Source of the DNA: Hysterangium stoloniferum
Taxonomy: Eukaryota > Basidiomycota > Agaricomycetes > Hysterangiales > Hysterangiaceae
DNA: 64,000 bases
NCBI GenBank assembly: GCA_015178975.1
Contig: WHVD01000208.1
Span: 1 to 64,000 of the forward strand
Direction: 5' to 3'
Shown piece after piece: positions 48,414-59,598 of this stretch. A program made the position numbers and the translations under genes. Positions within the stretch are counted from its first letter, which is position 1. Each line of letters opens with the position of its first letter. The notes beneath the pieces were generated by a model that saw only the letters and a program-made list of their open reading frames with translations, searched no databases and had not been told where the DNA came from.

Positions 48414-49042
48414 TGTGAGAGGTATGGCGAAATACACTCAGGAAATATAGTCGGATGAGCTCTTACTATATCTCCTTTATTATTTCTATTTTCTCTCTTT
48501 TATTATATCTATAATTAGTTCGACGACCTATGTATGCGGTGCATCGACTCTTGTGGGCGCACACATGCCAGACTTATGTATTCTAGCGCCTGTAGTTTAG
48601 AACTCAGACACTTTTACACCGCAACCACGACTTACCCAGACACCTGTTAGTGTCCTGTAAGTTGTGATTGGTGTATCGTCTCGACCATCACAGACGGGCT
48701 TTAGCTACTCATTCAATCTGAGTTTCAAACTGTACCAGTTGAAACTCAATCCTTATCCCAACCCGCATGGACTACATCCACGCTACTCTATTATTCGACT
48801 CTCTAACTACTCTACTTGCACTCGAGCAGTCGTCCAGAATCGCACTTAACAGTCGATTCTACCTATTCATTCTAGCTATCTACCTTACTTTAGATAGCTA
48901 CTTCTCTCTACCGTATTGAACTATGTAGTCAATACGTGTTCGGTTTGTATTAGACTTAGACAGTCAATACATCGTGGTATCGTACCTAAACGGTCGATAT
49001 TCTTCGTATATAGAACGGTTAGAACTTCTACCACTCTTCACA
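48414..49042 (+). mobile_element. 3' LTR of gypsy-3 (LTR-C, 629 bp)
   Basis: It runs TGTGAGAGGTATGG...CCACTCTTCACA and directly follows the polypurine tract. It is the reference copy for the shorter LTR-C variants in the window. Confidence 0.9.
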
Positions 49043-51232
49043 GTCTGGGATGTTCCACATGGAAACTGGATAGACATGTCACAGGCTTTTTGCTGTGTTT
49101 CTAGTGCCATCAAACAGATGCAAAGAAATTGCAAGAATAGAACAGAGTTTCAGATTATGTTTTGTGGCAAAGGTGGTATTTACAAAACAGTGTGTGAAGC
49201 TGGAATCTATCAGAGCTTGGAACACTGAATTTCCAAGAAGGTCAGAAACAAGTTTTACAAATAATGAGTCAGGGTTAGAGGGAGCAGACATGTTGAGACA
49301 GATAATCTCAGAAACACAGAGAGTCAATGCAACCCTCTGTCCATACAGATTCTGGAGGGTTGTTTCCTCTTTTTTCAACTCTGTGGCAGGTTTTTCTTTG
49401 GATGTTTTAGTCATAGTGGAGGTTGCCATGTGAGCCTTGGAAGAGTTAGACTTAATGGTGCAATTGGAAACCTTGTATCCACCTTTCCCACAGAAAAGAC
49501 AGAGATCATTATCCATGTGTTGTTGTTTCTCCTTTGGGGTGAGTTTACTGTTGGAACCCAACAGGTGAGAAATGTGTTTATTGGAAGTTGACTGTTTTTC
49601 CTTGTTGGATTTTTTGTCTTTCTTCTGATCAGAATTTGATTTGCTGGTATTAGTGCCAGAGTTGCCAGAGTTATTACCAGAGTTATTGCCAGAAGACTTG
49701 CTAGTTGATGCCTTATTGCCTTGAGAATGTTCCATCAGATTTTCTTGGGAAATTTCCACTTTTGATTCCCAATAGTGGGCATTGGATGTCTGAGCTTTCA
49801 TCTGCATGAGTTGTAGAGTTTTCAGCTTTCCATCTTTGCAGATGTTGTCTTTTAGGCATGATGGAAGACCCATATAGAAATGGTGTTTGAGGGCAGAATT
49901 GTCCCAGCCACAACATGTAGTGAGAGTATTGAACTTGACAAGATAATCAGAAACTCATTGATTGTCCTTCATCTTAAGCATCATTAGTTCATTTTCTGCT
50001 TTGCCAGATTGATCGTAAGTGTGAAGAGTGGTGGATTCTGACCGCTCAATATACAAAGAATAGTGTTTATTCAACTACTATTAGAGAGTATTGACCGTCA
50101 GTACAATACTATAGATTACTAGACTGTTAGTACTAGTATAAGAACACACTGCACGCCTCAAGAGCAACTGTATAGTTGCTCGTGATGGCTTAGAACAGTA
50201 AGATAATGAGTTGACCTTTTACGGTACAACTAGTAGTTAGAAATAAGTAAGATACTCAGCTAAAGACTGAGTATCTAGGATAGAGTAATAGTAGCGCGAG
50301 TCGACTACAGTGTCGACGAGCGCAAAGTCTTGAAAGCGGAACTCGACCTTAGCAGTTCGAGTCCAAAAGGCTATTAGTAGACTAGAGAATGCTACCCTTA
50401 TGGTAGCTGAGATACTACCCTTGACACCTCTCGCTATTCGACATCTGAGTCGTTACGAGGTGGTGTCTGCAGGGTAAAAAGTTGTCTATCGTTTGGCGCC
50501 GAGGGCGCCCATATGTATACACAAAGCTTCGAACTACAAATCAAGGTATGCTCGAAATATAGAAAGAATATAAAGAAAGAAAATAAAAGGTAAATAATAA
50601 AGTACTATAATCCAGTTATTATTCCTTAGTCCAGGTATGCATATATGCATACCCTTTACAGTAAGGTCCAAAATTAGTTTCCAGTTCTTTAACAAATTTG
50701 TCCCAGTCATCAAGCCATATGGGTGTCTCATCAGATATTCCAGAAAGTCCAGGTTTGAACCAATCCCGAGTGGTATCCTTAAGATAAGAGAGTGCAAAGT
50801 TGACTTTTCGACTGTCAGACTTGAATGCAGCAGGTTGATCATGGAAACTGAAACAGCATTGAGAAGGAAATTCTTCAACTTTTTCAGATCCTTGCTGGTA
50901 AATGGTTCAGGTTCTTTGACTCTGGTGTGGGATGATTCTTTGCTTTCCTCAGCAGATTTCAGATAGTCAGCAAATTTCACAATGGAGTTGATAAACATCA
51001 TTTCAGTTGGTTCATTAGAAGATTTCTTTTTCAATTTGTCTGGTTGTTCTTCTATGTCATCACCAGAAACTTCAGGAGCATCAGGATCTTTCACTACCTC
51101 AGTAAATTCTTCAATGGAAGCTAATGCTATTGGCTGAGCTGGGGTTTCAGGTTGAGTGGTATAAAGTTGCAATGGGGATTGAAGTTGGGATGGTCCTTCA
51201 GCAGCTTTGTGTTTGGGACCCATGATGAGCAA
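49043..51232 (-). pseudogene. gypsy-2 gag and retropepsin (inverted), split by an LTR-C
   Basis: On the reverse strand gag starts near 51223 (MGPKHKAAEGPSQLQSPLQL), then the capsid region, interrupted by the LTR-C at 50022-50660. It continues with the second capsid part, a Ser/Asn/Lys-rich linker (SSGNNSGNNSGNSGTNTSKS), a zinc-knuckle-like CLFCGKGGYKVSNC, and retropepsin QALIDSSFTHCFVNTTF. The catalytic DSG is DSS, so this copy too has lost the Gly. A TGA lies in KMKDNQ*VSDYL. The gag pieces align with those of 27337-28910. RT and beyond are absent because LTR-C 48414-49042 ends the homology. Confidence 0.86.
50022..50660 (-). mobile_element. Solo LTR-C with target duplication GTAAG
   Basis: TGTGAAGAGTGGTGG...ATACCCTTTACA, 639 bp, inside gypsy-2 gag. 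GTAAG flanks both ends (50017-50021, 50661-50665). Confidence 0.93.
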
Positions 51233-51257
51233 GTTGCAGAGTTGAGATCTGATATAC

Positions 51258-52695
51258 TGTTAAGTGCCATGTTGGGAACTTATTCCAGAACTATCCAGAA
51301 AGTGACCAGAAACTCAGAAACTTCCAAATAGGGTCAGGATGTTGGCTTCAGCTTATGTGCTGCACCTCTATGCAAATGCTCAGAAGTCCTTAATTTCAAG
51401 ATGGGGCTTATGCTGGAGGATATGGATAATTGGAGTTCCAAAGAGTTCTGAATATTGAGTGTACAGAGAGAAGGGAAAAATAAGAAACTAAGTTGATATC
51501 AGATCTAATGTAAAGTACAAATTCACAGAAACTAATATAAGTTCTCTCATTATTGTACTACAAACTGAGATCACAATAAGGAATTGGTAGTATTCCGAAA
51601 TGGGAATACAATAAGACAGACAAAGGAAAGTATTCCGAAACAGAAATACAATAAGCAAAATGAGTGAATACTTGTCAATCAACAAGTTACCAAATGTGGA
51701 ACAAGGATGAGATCTGGAAGTGTTAGGGTACGTACACGGCGGGTTTCCAGAGAAACTTGTGGGAAATCTGGTAGGACTTGGCTTCAGCTTATAGGCTGCG
51801 CCCTCGTGAGATCATGTTGTCCAATTTCAGACAGGCAGATGGGAATCCTGGGGAGTCTGGGTGGGGTTCATGGGTTGAGGGGTCATAGGTCGGAGGTCAT
51901 GGGTTGAGAGGTCAGGGAGTCAAGATAAATAAGTTGGAGGTTGAGAGATAGATGCATTGGAGCCTGTGGGCTCCAACTTGCGAGAGCAGTGTAATTCAAG
52001 GAGGAGTTTAGAGCGGAAAATGTATTAGATTACTGGGGGGAATCTAAGCCGATTTTCTGACTGGATTGTATGTACAACATCTGCCAGGCTATATAGACTG
52101 TGGAATGAATAATATACCAAATCCAGTAATAATGAAACGAAACTAGCAAAACATAAAATGGGATAAGTAAACACCAAATTTGGTGTTAGGAATGGGACAG
52201 AATGGAGCGGAGTCTGTCGTGACAAATTATAAACCATAATGGGAAATGGAGCGGGAGTGGAGTCCAAAACGTGACAGGTCATTTGACTAAAATGGGAATG
52301 GGGCTCAGTTAGAGGGATGATGGGTTTTCTGAGCAGGGTCTGGTGACTGATGCATGGGACAGAGTTGGACATGGACAGGGACGGAGTCCAGTGGGTATTC
52401 CGGTGACTGATACACGACATAATGAGGTCAAATGTGGACAAGTCTGACGTACGGAGTCCAATGGGAATTCCGGTAAACTGACAATCAGTGCATATAGGGT
52501 GTGGGTGTGTATAAGTTAATGCCCATCGTCTGGTGGGAATTCTGGTCGTAACAGGAAGTATGGGAACTATGAATGTTCCATAGTCAGAAGTTGGGATCAG
52601 ATATTGAGATGGGAAGTCAGATCAGAGACTTGGGGTGGAGGTCAGATGTTTTGGATAATATCAGATGTTGAAGTATCCAGGAATGGGTTGTAACA
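51258..52695 (-). mobile_element. 5' LTR of the inverted gypsy-2, interrupted by a gypsy-1-type LTR
   Basis: It reads TGTTAAGTGCC...GGGTTGTAACA; gag begins ~35 bp from its TTAACA end. Without the nested LTR and target copy it is about 600 bp, like 26157-27300. Confidence 0.86.
51721..52553 (-). mobile_element. Solo LTR of gypsy-1 type with target duplication GGAAG
   Basis: TGTTAGGGTACGTACACGG...CTGGTCGTAACA, 833 bp. GGAAG on both sides (51716-51720, 52554-52558). More CpG-depleted than 25289-26104, so older. Confidence 0.93.
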
Positions 52696-52756
52696 TAGAT
52701 AGGATGGGTTGATAAAAAGGGAAAGCTATAGTGAAACAGGTGTCCGGGTGCCATGG

Positions 52757-53402
52757 TGTGAAGAGTCATAGAAATTCTAACCATTTGATATATGAAGATA
52801 TTGACCCTCCAGGTATAATACCACTGTATTGACTATTGAAGTACAATGCAGGTATAAAAAGGGATTAGTCACTGTAAGTAACTGTGAGGTAGCTAGAGGT
52901 GATTAAGACAGGGAAATAGAATCCACCTTTATGGTGCAATTCTGAATGGAATAAGTCCAATGAAGTGGGATGAAGATAAGGATGGTTCACAGAAAAGAAT
53001 AGAAATGTGTGAGGAGATACTGGTAGCACTGAGCAAGTTTGAGTGATAAGGTCTGAGCTTTGACTGTAAAGTGTGAAGCTGAGAGTAATTTGTGAAGTTT
53101 TAACTTGTAACTGTTTGAGATGGCTGAGATGATACCCCAATCACAGCTTGCAGGACACTTCAGAAGGGTATCTTGGGCAAGTTGTGGTTACAGGGTAAAA
53201 GTGTCTGAGTACACAAGACCATGGTATGTACATATGTGTCCACAAGAGTCAAATATACCCACAGGTGTACATAGATCTTTGAACTAATACAGATGAATAT
53301 AAATGGAGAATAATATAGTTAGAAAATAGTAGAAAGATAAGCAAATATAAGAAATATAGTACAATGAAATGACTATCTTTCCTAGAGATAGGTACCCTCA
53401 CA
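52757..53402 (-). mobile_element. 3' LTR (LTR-C) of the inverted gypsy-3 copy
   Basis: TGTGAAGAGTCATAG...GGTACCCTCACA, 646 bp. It is followed on the element side by the inverted polypurine tract GTGCCCCCCAG. Confidence 0.86.
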
Positions 53403-55205
53403 GTGCCCCCCAGTTCAAAGAGCTACATATGTCAGATGAAATTCTGAAGAACATTGGGAACTCCTCCCCAAGCCTCTTGGAAGGAACCTCCTAGTTATAG
53501 GATAGCTTGGGCCCAATTTGCACATTTGCTCTGGAATGATGTTATGATGTCCTCTAGGTTTGCACCATGGTGGCTGTGCAATGATTCCTCAATCTTGTGT
53601 ATGGCAGAGACCCAACATCCATAAGCCTTTTGTTTTGTCCAAATGATAGGTCTGATTTGTTCAGCTGGGGTTGCCACAATCCAAGTGATAAGGGGAGGTC
53701 GAGATGATGGCAGTGTTGTTGTGTGGGATGAGGAGGCTAATGGTGGCTGATTCTCTGTGGATGATTGCCACAAATTCATGATAACACTGGTATAGTGGGA
53801 TCCTGGAATCTCTGATTCTGATAAAAGCTTCTTGAGTAGATTTACAAGGTCCCCAGCTGGGAGTATGTCTGCATATCCCAGGGGAATGTGAGATTGATCC
53901 ACCAATAGTCATCAAAAGTTTGAAAGTTTGATTTTCTCAATCCCCTCAGTCAATCTTTCCCTTTCCATTGTGTTGTCAATGTGCAAGTAGAAGTCCTCTA
54001 TGTGAACTGCTGGCATGAGTGGCCTGCTATAACTCTGTATATGTCAGGGCAATATATATAATATATATTTTTGCCATTTATTTTTGATTTTAGTTTATTT
54101 TAATTATAGCTACATGTAGCAGTGCAGGCACAACGTGAGAACAGTTATGTAATCGCGCTGCCACCACTGCCGTTGAAAGTGGTTGCACTGTCGCAACACA
54201 TGCGCGCATTGCACACTCGTAATGTGCGTGCACAGCGCGGTAGCACGGCCAAGTGACGGTGCCGACATAACAACAATGGGTGTCGCCTATGTCCCGAATA
54301 CGGCTGCGCAGTGATAACAACGTGATGTAGCATCGGTACAGTGCAAATGACAGTGCCGACATAAGGCCAACGGCGCTGCCTACACCCTGACGGACACACA
54401 GTGCTTGCACTGTGTGTCTATGGAGGCCTCCTTGTGTGCCGGCACCGCAACCATAGTTGGAGCCTACGCAAGCGCCGGCGTGCCGTGCAGACCTACACAG
54501 TGCCGGGCAGGATTATATAAGCACCAAAGTGCAACTATACAATGTAGGGTGCATATATGCCATTTTTAGTATTCTTCTCAGGTTTTTCATAAATAAAAAA
54601 TACTAAATAAATACTAAATAAATAGTATAAATAGGGGGCATGTACATAGCTAGTCTTTAGTTTCAATCTCTTAGAAATCCCACTAAAACAAGTGTGATCT
54701 CCCCTGTCATTGAGCTGTCCCCTCTTCCCTTCATATTTCTGTGTTTTGTCTTGTGTTTGGTAGCCTTGTTAGTGTTGCCCTAACAGTATACTTCCCTTGA
54801 GCAATGGCTGTTGCATTATTTGTCCTAACACCTTCCCTACTGTGAATTGCACAGAAGGGTAATTAATTGATATGTGCATCAAACTGGTCAGAGTGGAATG
54901 GTTAACAGTAGCTGCTGCCTTGGAAATTGAGAGAGTCAGTCGGGGAGGTAATTCAAGAGTGGGGTTGTGGATAGGGTAGTGGGAGAGGGATCTATGGCAA
55001 GTGGCTCAGTCTCTTGAGTCACAGCCCTCATCTTTCCTTTCACTTTCTCACTCATTTGGGTGGGTTCTCTAACCAGATACTTGTTAGGAATATTGACTTC
55101 CATCAGTTCCTCACTGGGCAGGTGAATGGAGCTACTGAGGGACATGTAAGGGGAAGAGGTGGATTCCAGTGAAGCAATTGGGCATGGGATAGGCCAATGC
55201 AGCAT
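53403..55205 (-). pseudogene. Second copy of the gypsy-3 extra reading frame (inverted, interrupted)
   Basis: The reverse frame 53905-53495 (QKAYGCWVSAIHKIEE, LVNLLKKLLSESE, ITSFQSKCANWAQAIL) aligns with the C-terminal domain at 47250-47600. The frame 55205-54936 (MSEKVKGKMRAVTQETEPLA) aligns with SEKAKGKRRTNTQADEPL near 46800. An LTR-like element (54042-54785) is inserted between. The N-terminal part and chromodomain are deleted: sequence like 44640-44760 follows directly at 55230-55370. Confidence 0.78.
54042..54785. mobile_element. LTR-like element with target duplication GTATA and a GC-rich core
   Basis: TGTCAGGGCAATATATA...GTTGCCCTAACA, 744 bp, flanked by GTATA (54037-54041, 54786-54790). 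The ends form an imperfect inverted repeat (CAGGGCAA / TTGCCCTA). The core 54115-54540 is GC- and CpG-rich with many short palindromes, unlike its surroundings. A relative of its right end is at 4780-4932. Confidence 0.78.
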
Positions 55206-55210
55206 TTTGA

Positions 55211-55788
55211 GGTTTCTAGGAGGTTCCAGTAAGGAGGATAACCCAAAAATTTAAAGGTTATTTGTCCACTAAGGTATATATATTTATATTGTTTGTTGTA
55301 GAATTAATATTTAATCAAATTCAGTCTATCAGGTGATACTCTGGAGAATAAGGAAATATTAATATTAATCTTGTATCTGACAAAAGTAAAAGACTTTAAG
55401 CATGATAACCTGTAATGAGACAGTTATACTCAGTTGTGCACAAATAGTATGCAAATGTCTGTATCAATTACCTGTAATGAGACAGTTACACTATGTTGCA
55501 TAAGTACAAGTAGATAAGTAAGAAACCATTAACTCACCTCAGTCATGCACAAATAGTATGCAAATGTCTGAGGTGATGTGTACCTAGCTCAAAGACTAAA
55601 TACAAAATGTAGTCTTTTCACATACAAATAAGTAGATCAATAATAAATGCATTGTTGAAAACACTATATGAAACAAGGTTAGTGTGATGAGACACTAAAC
55701 AAAAGGAGTTGGATGAATTTATATAACAATTGTGTCATTTTGAAACAATTGGAAACAAAAGGTCAATAGACTGTGTGCACTTGAATTT
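55211..55788. other. gypsy-3 spacer remnant and AT-rich repeats
   Basis: 55230-55370 is the inverted counterpart of 44640-44760. At 55400-55570 two blocks repeat ACCTGTAATGAGACAGTTA and CACAAATAGTATGCAAATGT. No gene. Confidence 0.6.
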
Positions 55789-56640
55789 TCAACACTCCCC
55801 CTCAAGTTGAGTGTCAGCAGTGAAATGTTTGACTTTTGGTGAAGGCAAAGCTTTGGTTAGGGTGTCAGCAACCATGTTGGCTGTGGGACAATAGATAAGG
55901 CACAGTTTACCATTTTCAATGACCCAACAAATGAAGTGAAAATGTATGTCTATATGTTTCATGTGAGTGTGATATTGATGACCTTTTGCAAGTGCAATAG
56001 CAGATTGGTTATCAGAAAAGAGAGTTGTTGGCCCAGAGATAGGTGTGAAAAGTTTGCCCAATAAGAGTATGGAGCCACAGTGCCTTTCACAGCATGTGTT
56101 GCAGTGACATACTCATTCTCTGTTGTCGAAAGTAAAACAATTCCTTGACACTTTGAGGACCATGATATGGCTCCACCATCAATGAGAAATGCATATCCTG
56201 ATATCACTCGTCGATCTTCACCTGTACTTCCATCTGCATCTGCATAATCAGTCAGCACTTTCTCAGCTCCCCCATAGGTAATTTCAGATCTTTTGAGCCT
56301 AATAGATAATGATAGATACATCAAACAGCATCCCAGTGCATTGGTCCAGGGTTGCTTGAGAAATGTGATATGGTGGTTACAGCATAAGAGATGTCAGGAT
56401 GTATGCCAAGAGAGGCATATGTACATTAGTGAGCCTACCACTTCACAATAAGGGACATGACACATTATTGCATATTCTTCACCAGTCTCTTCACCAGTCA
56501 AAGGGGCTTGCCCAGAATGGAGGCGAACATTCGGCTCTATCAGAGTGGATACAAGCTTAAGTTCTGTGAAACCAAAACAACATAGAATGGAGTCAATGTA
56601 GGATGCTTGGGATAGGAGTTGTCCATAATCATTATAATAT
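55789..56640 (-). pseudogene. Copia relic: RT end and RNase H (inverted)
   Basis: The reverse frames read QASYIDSILCCFGFTELK and VGSLMYICL (RT connection), SEITYGG...DYADADGSTGEDRRVISGYA (RNase H, first Asp), CQGIVLLSTTENEYV (Glu) and LFSDNQSAIALAKGHQYHTH (Asp), then HIDIHFHF and VADTLTKALPSPK. This is the standard Ty1/copia 3' end of pol. It has several stops and frameshifts and belongs to a lineage different from the 36606 element. Confidence 0.9.
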
Positions 56641-56892
56641 CAGATGTTTACTGGTAAAATTTATATTTCTACAAAACTCCATCTTTAAATAGTGATATAT
56701 CCTCTGAGACTATTATATTTTTAACCACCAACCATAAGAAACAATTCTCCATATTACATCCTAAACAATTCAGAGTCAATTAATAGAACCTATTGTATAT
56801 GGTTTTCCAAGTTATGTAAATACTTGCTAATACTTTTGTTGTTAATTTGTTTTTTAAAAGCTAAACTGTAGTTATTTCCTAGTAAAATATTT
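56641..56892. other. AT-rich spacer
   Basis: No gene, about 72% AT. A similar AT-rich stretch (61290-61665) also separates a copia pol relic from an LTR-C. Confidence 0.4.
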
Positions 56893-57080
56893 CAATTATG
56901 AGTGACTACTCGAGTGTTTAAGGAAATAACGAGAGAGTCGACTAAACAGAGTAATGCAGATATAGTCCGCGTGGATCGAGATAACGGTTCGAGTTTCGAC
57001 TAGTGTAGTTCAAAACTATGATTGTGCTGGTAGTTAAAGCCTGTCTGTGATGGTCAAGACGATACCCCAACCACAACTTG

Positions 57081-58382
57081 TGTTAGGGTATGTACACGGC
57101 AGGTTTCCAGAGAAACCCGCAGAATATCTGGTAGGACTTGGCTTGTGAGGAGTATGCTTTTACCACAGTATCATTGTGGTAAAACACTCCTTTTATTTCA
57201 TTTATATTTTACATATTTTATTCATATTTTTCTATCTTTATATTCTTCGAAACTTGCATATTTCATTAGTTCGAAGCATTGTGTATACTTGTGGGTGCAC
57301 TCAGCACCAATTAGAACTCAGACACACTTTAACCCAAGAACCACCACTCGAAAGACACAAACTAGGTCTACTACGAGCGGTGATCAGGGTAACGTGTCAG
57401 CTACTACATAAGTAGCAATATCTGAACTACTAAACACTTCTGGCCTTGAACTGTAATAGTTGAGGCCTCCACTCGAACCATTGCACTCGTTGACTCATTC
57501 GTCATCTCGTGCTCCTTCTCTCACTTTCTCTTATATTGCACCGAATAGGTCAATATCCTTCCTTTCTACTCATTTCTTCGTATATAGAACGGTCTGAACT
57601 TCCACCACTCTTCACATGGCTTCAGCTTATAGGCTGCACCCTCGTGAGATCGTGTTGTCCAATTTCTGACAGGCGGATGGGAATCCCAGGGAGTCCGGGC
57701 AGGGTTCATGGGTCGAGGGGTTGTAGGTTGGAGGTCATGGGTCGAGAGGTTGGGAGTTGAGATAAATAAGAGAGATAGATGTGTTGGAGCCCGTGGGCTC
57801 TGACTAGTGTGAGCAGTGTAATTCAAGTAGGAGTTTAGAGTGGAAAATGTATTAAATTACTGGGGGAAATCTAAGCCGATTTTCTGACTGAATTGTATGT
57901 ACAACATCTGCCAGACTATATAGACCGTGGAATGAATGACATACCAAATCCAGTAATGATGAAATGAAACTAGCAAAACATAAAACGAGAATAGTAAACA
58001 CCAAATGTGGTGTTAGGAATGGGATGGAATGGAGTGGAGTCTGAATCATGACAAATCATAAACCATAATGGGAAACAGAGTGGGAGTGGAGTCCGAATCA
58101 TGACAGGTCATTTGACTAAAATGGGAATGGGGCTCTGTTAGAGGGATGATGGGTTTTCTGAGCAGGGTCTGGTGACTGACACGTGGGACGAGGTTGGACA
58201 TAGACAGGGACAGAGTCCAGTGGGTATTCTGGTGACTGATACACAACATAACAAAGTCAAACGTAGACAAGTCTGACGTACGGAGTCTGGCGGGAATTCC
58301 AGTAAACTGACAATTGGTGCGTATAGGGCACGGGTGTGTATAAGTTAGTGCCTGGAGTCCAGTGGGAATTCCGGTTGTAACA
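57081..58382 (-). mobile_element. Solo LTR of gypsy-1 type with target duplication ACTTG, itself interrupted
   Basis: TGTTAGGGTATG...CCGGTTGTAACA. ACTTG on both sides (57076-57080, 58383-58387). Without the nested LTR-C it is about 824 bp, as expected. Confidence 0.93.
57144..57616 (+). mobile_element. Solo LTR-C with target duplication TGGCT
   Basis: TGTGAGGAGTATGC...CCACTCTTCACA, 473 bp. TGGCT flanks (57139-57143, 57617-57621). It is the innermost layer of a three-deep nest. Confidence 0.95.
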
Positions 58383-58647
58383 ACTTGCAGGACACTAAGT
58401 GGGTGTCTGGGCAAGTCATGGTTATGGGGTAAAAAGTGTCTAAGTTCTAACTATTGGCACTAGAATACATAGGTCTGGCACATAGGTCTGGCACATATGC
58501 GCCCACAAGAGTCAATGTACTGAATGCATAGGTCATCAAACTAAATATATGCATATAATAAAATAGAGAGAAAATAGAAATAATAATGGAAATATAGTAT
58601 GGGCTCATCCAGACTATATTTCAGAATATATTTCACCATACCTCTCA

Positions 58648-58836
58648 CAGAGGGTCAACTGTGGGAATCCTGCGGAGGTCAGAGGGTCAGGCAGTGATGG
58701 GTTGGAGGTTGAGTGATAGATTGGTTGGAGCCCATGGGCTCTGATGAGATAATTAGCAGTGTGTTTCAAAGAGTGGAGAATGTGCTGAGATTACTGGGGG
58801 GAATCTAAGCTGATTTTCTGACTGGATTGTATGTAG
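58648..58836 (-). mobile_element. gypsy-1-type LTR fragment (inverted)
   Basis: GGTTGGAGCCCATGGGCTC, TTACTGGGGGGAATCTAAGC and GATTTTCTGACTGGATTGTA match the inner part of the inverted LTRs at 51721 and 57081. Both ends are truncated. Confidence 0.75.
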
Positions 58837-59023
58837 TAATACCAATACCACTACACCTGCATCTGAACCATCTGCAAAGTGTATTCAAAAACCTAGTCAA
58901 TGCATCCTGGACATTATAAATGGCACTGGGAGAAACACTCACTGGTCTAGTGAACCTACAATCCTACATGGCATCCAACTTCCTCCACAAGCTGAGAATG
59001 TTAATTTTGAGGAAGAAGGATTA

Positions 59024-59453
59024 TGTCACAACCGTCACATGTCACATATTGTCACAAACATTCAAAGGTAACTTTCAACAACTCTTCGACCTATCGAATT
59101 CGACTCGACAAAACTGAACATTATTCGACACCATTGAATCTCTTTCGACATGTCTCATTTCAATGTCATATATGATTTCATAATTAGTTCATAACATAGT
59201 CATAACGATACGATGAAAAGCATAAAAGGGCTACGAAAGGAGCGAGGGAAGTCAGTTGAAATATCTGTATATTAGTGATATTAGTAATCTATCTTGTCGT
59301 AACTTCTTCGACAAATACTTCCGTGAGTTCTCGTGACTGGTAATAGCCTCTTACTTCATCAACAGGGCAAATATATACTTCATCGAACGAGGCTTTCGAG
59401 TTCGGTTAATAGAATATTATTCAACTTTATTGAAGAATAATCGATTCGTGACA
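59024..59453. mobile_element. Solo LTR, separate CpG-rich family, target duplication GATTA
   Basis: TGTCACAACCGTCACATG...GATTCGTGACA, 430 bp, with TGTCAC/GTGACA inverted ends. GATTA on both sides (59019-59023, 59454-59458). Many TCGA sites remain, so it is probably young. Confidence 0.9.
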
Positions 59454-59598
59454 GATTAGCAGAACAAATGATGCTTGCAATGGAGATAAATGATGTAATT
59501 GCAGAAGCTGAAGCATGAGAACCTAGTTCTCTAGCAGAAGCAAAGTGTCATCCAGACTGGCCACAATGGGAGCAAGGTATCCATGAAGAGTTGGCTAC

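Larger units (their letters stand above)
40148..49042 (+). mobile_element. Ty3/gypsy element gypsy-3 (5' truncated) with extra gene and 3' LTR
   Basis: The order is pol, AT-rich spacer, chromodomain, a large additional reading frame, polypurine tract and LTR-C. A solo LTR of gypsy-2 (47635-48357) is inserted near the end of the extra frame. Gag, the 5' leader and the 5' LTR are missing; the left edge is fused to the copia RT at about 40147. A leader-plus-gag piece of the same kind of element appears at 61860-62300, next to an LTR-C. Confidence 0.85.
56893..58647 (-). mobile_element. Old LTR-C fragment hosting a nested LTR
   Basis: The outer pieces 56893-57080 and 58383-58647 are continuous LTR-C sequence (ATACCCCAACCACAACTTG, then CAGGACACTAAGTGGG, ending CCTCTCACA). 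They were split by the insertion at 57081. Confidence 0.8.

Noticed and set aside
57145..57415. 79-88-codon frames repeated at 23974, 26658 and 57145 (VKHSFYFIYILHILFIF...)
   Set aside because: They lie wholly inside LTR-C copies (AT-rich U3/R). The similarity reflects LTR homology, not a membrane protein gene.
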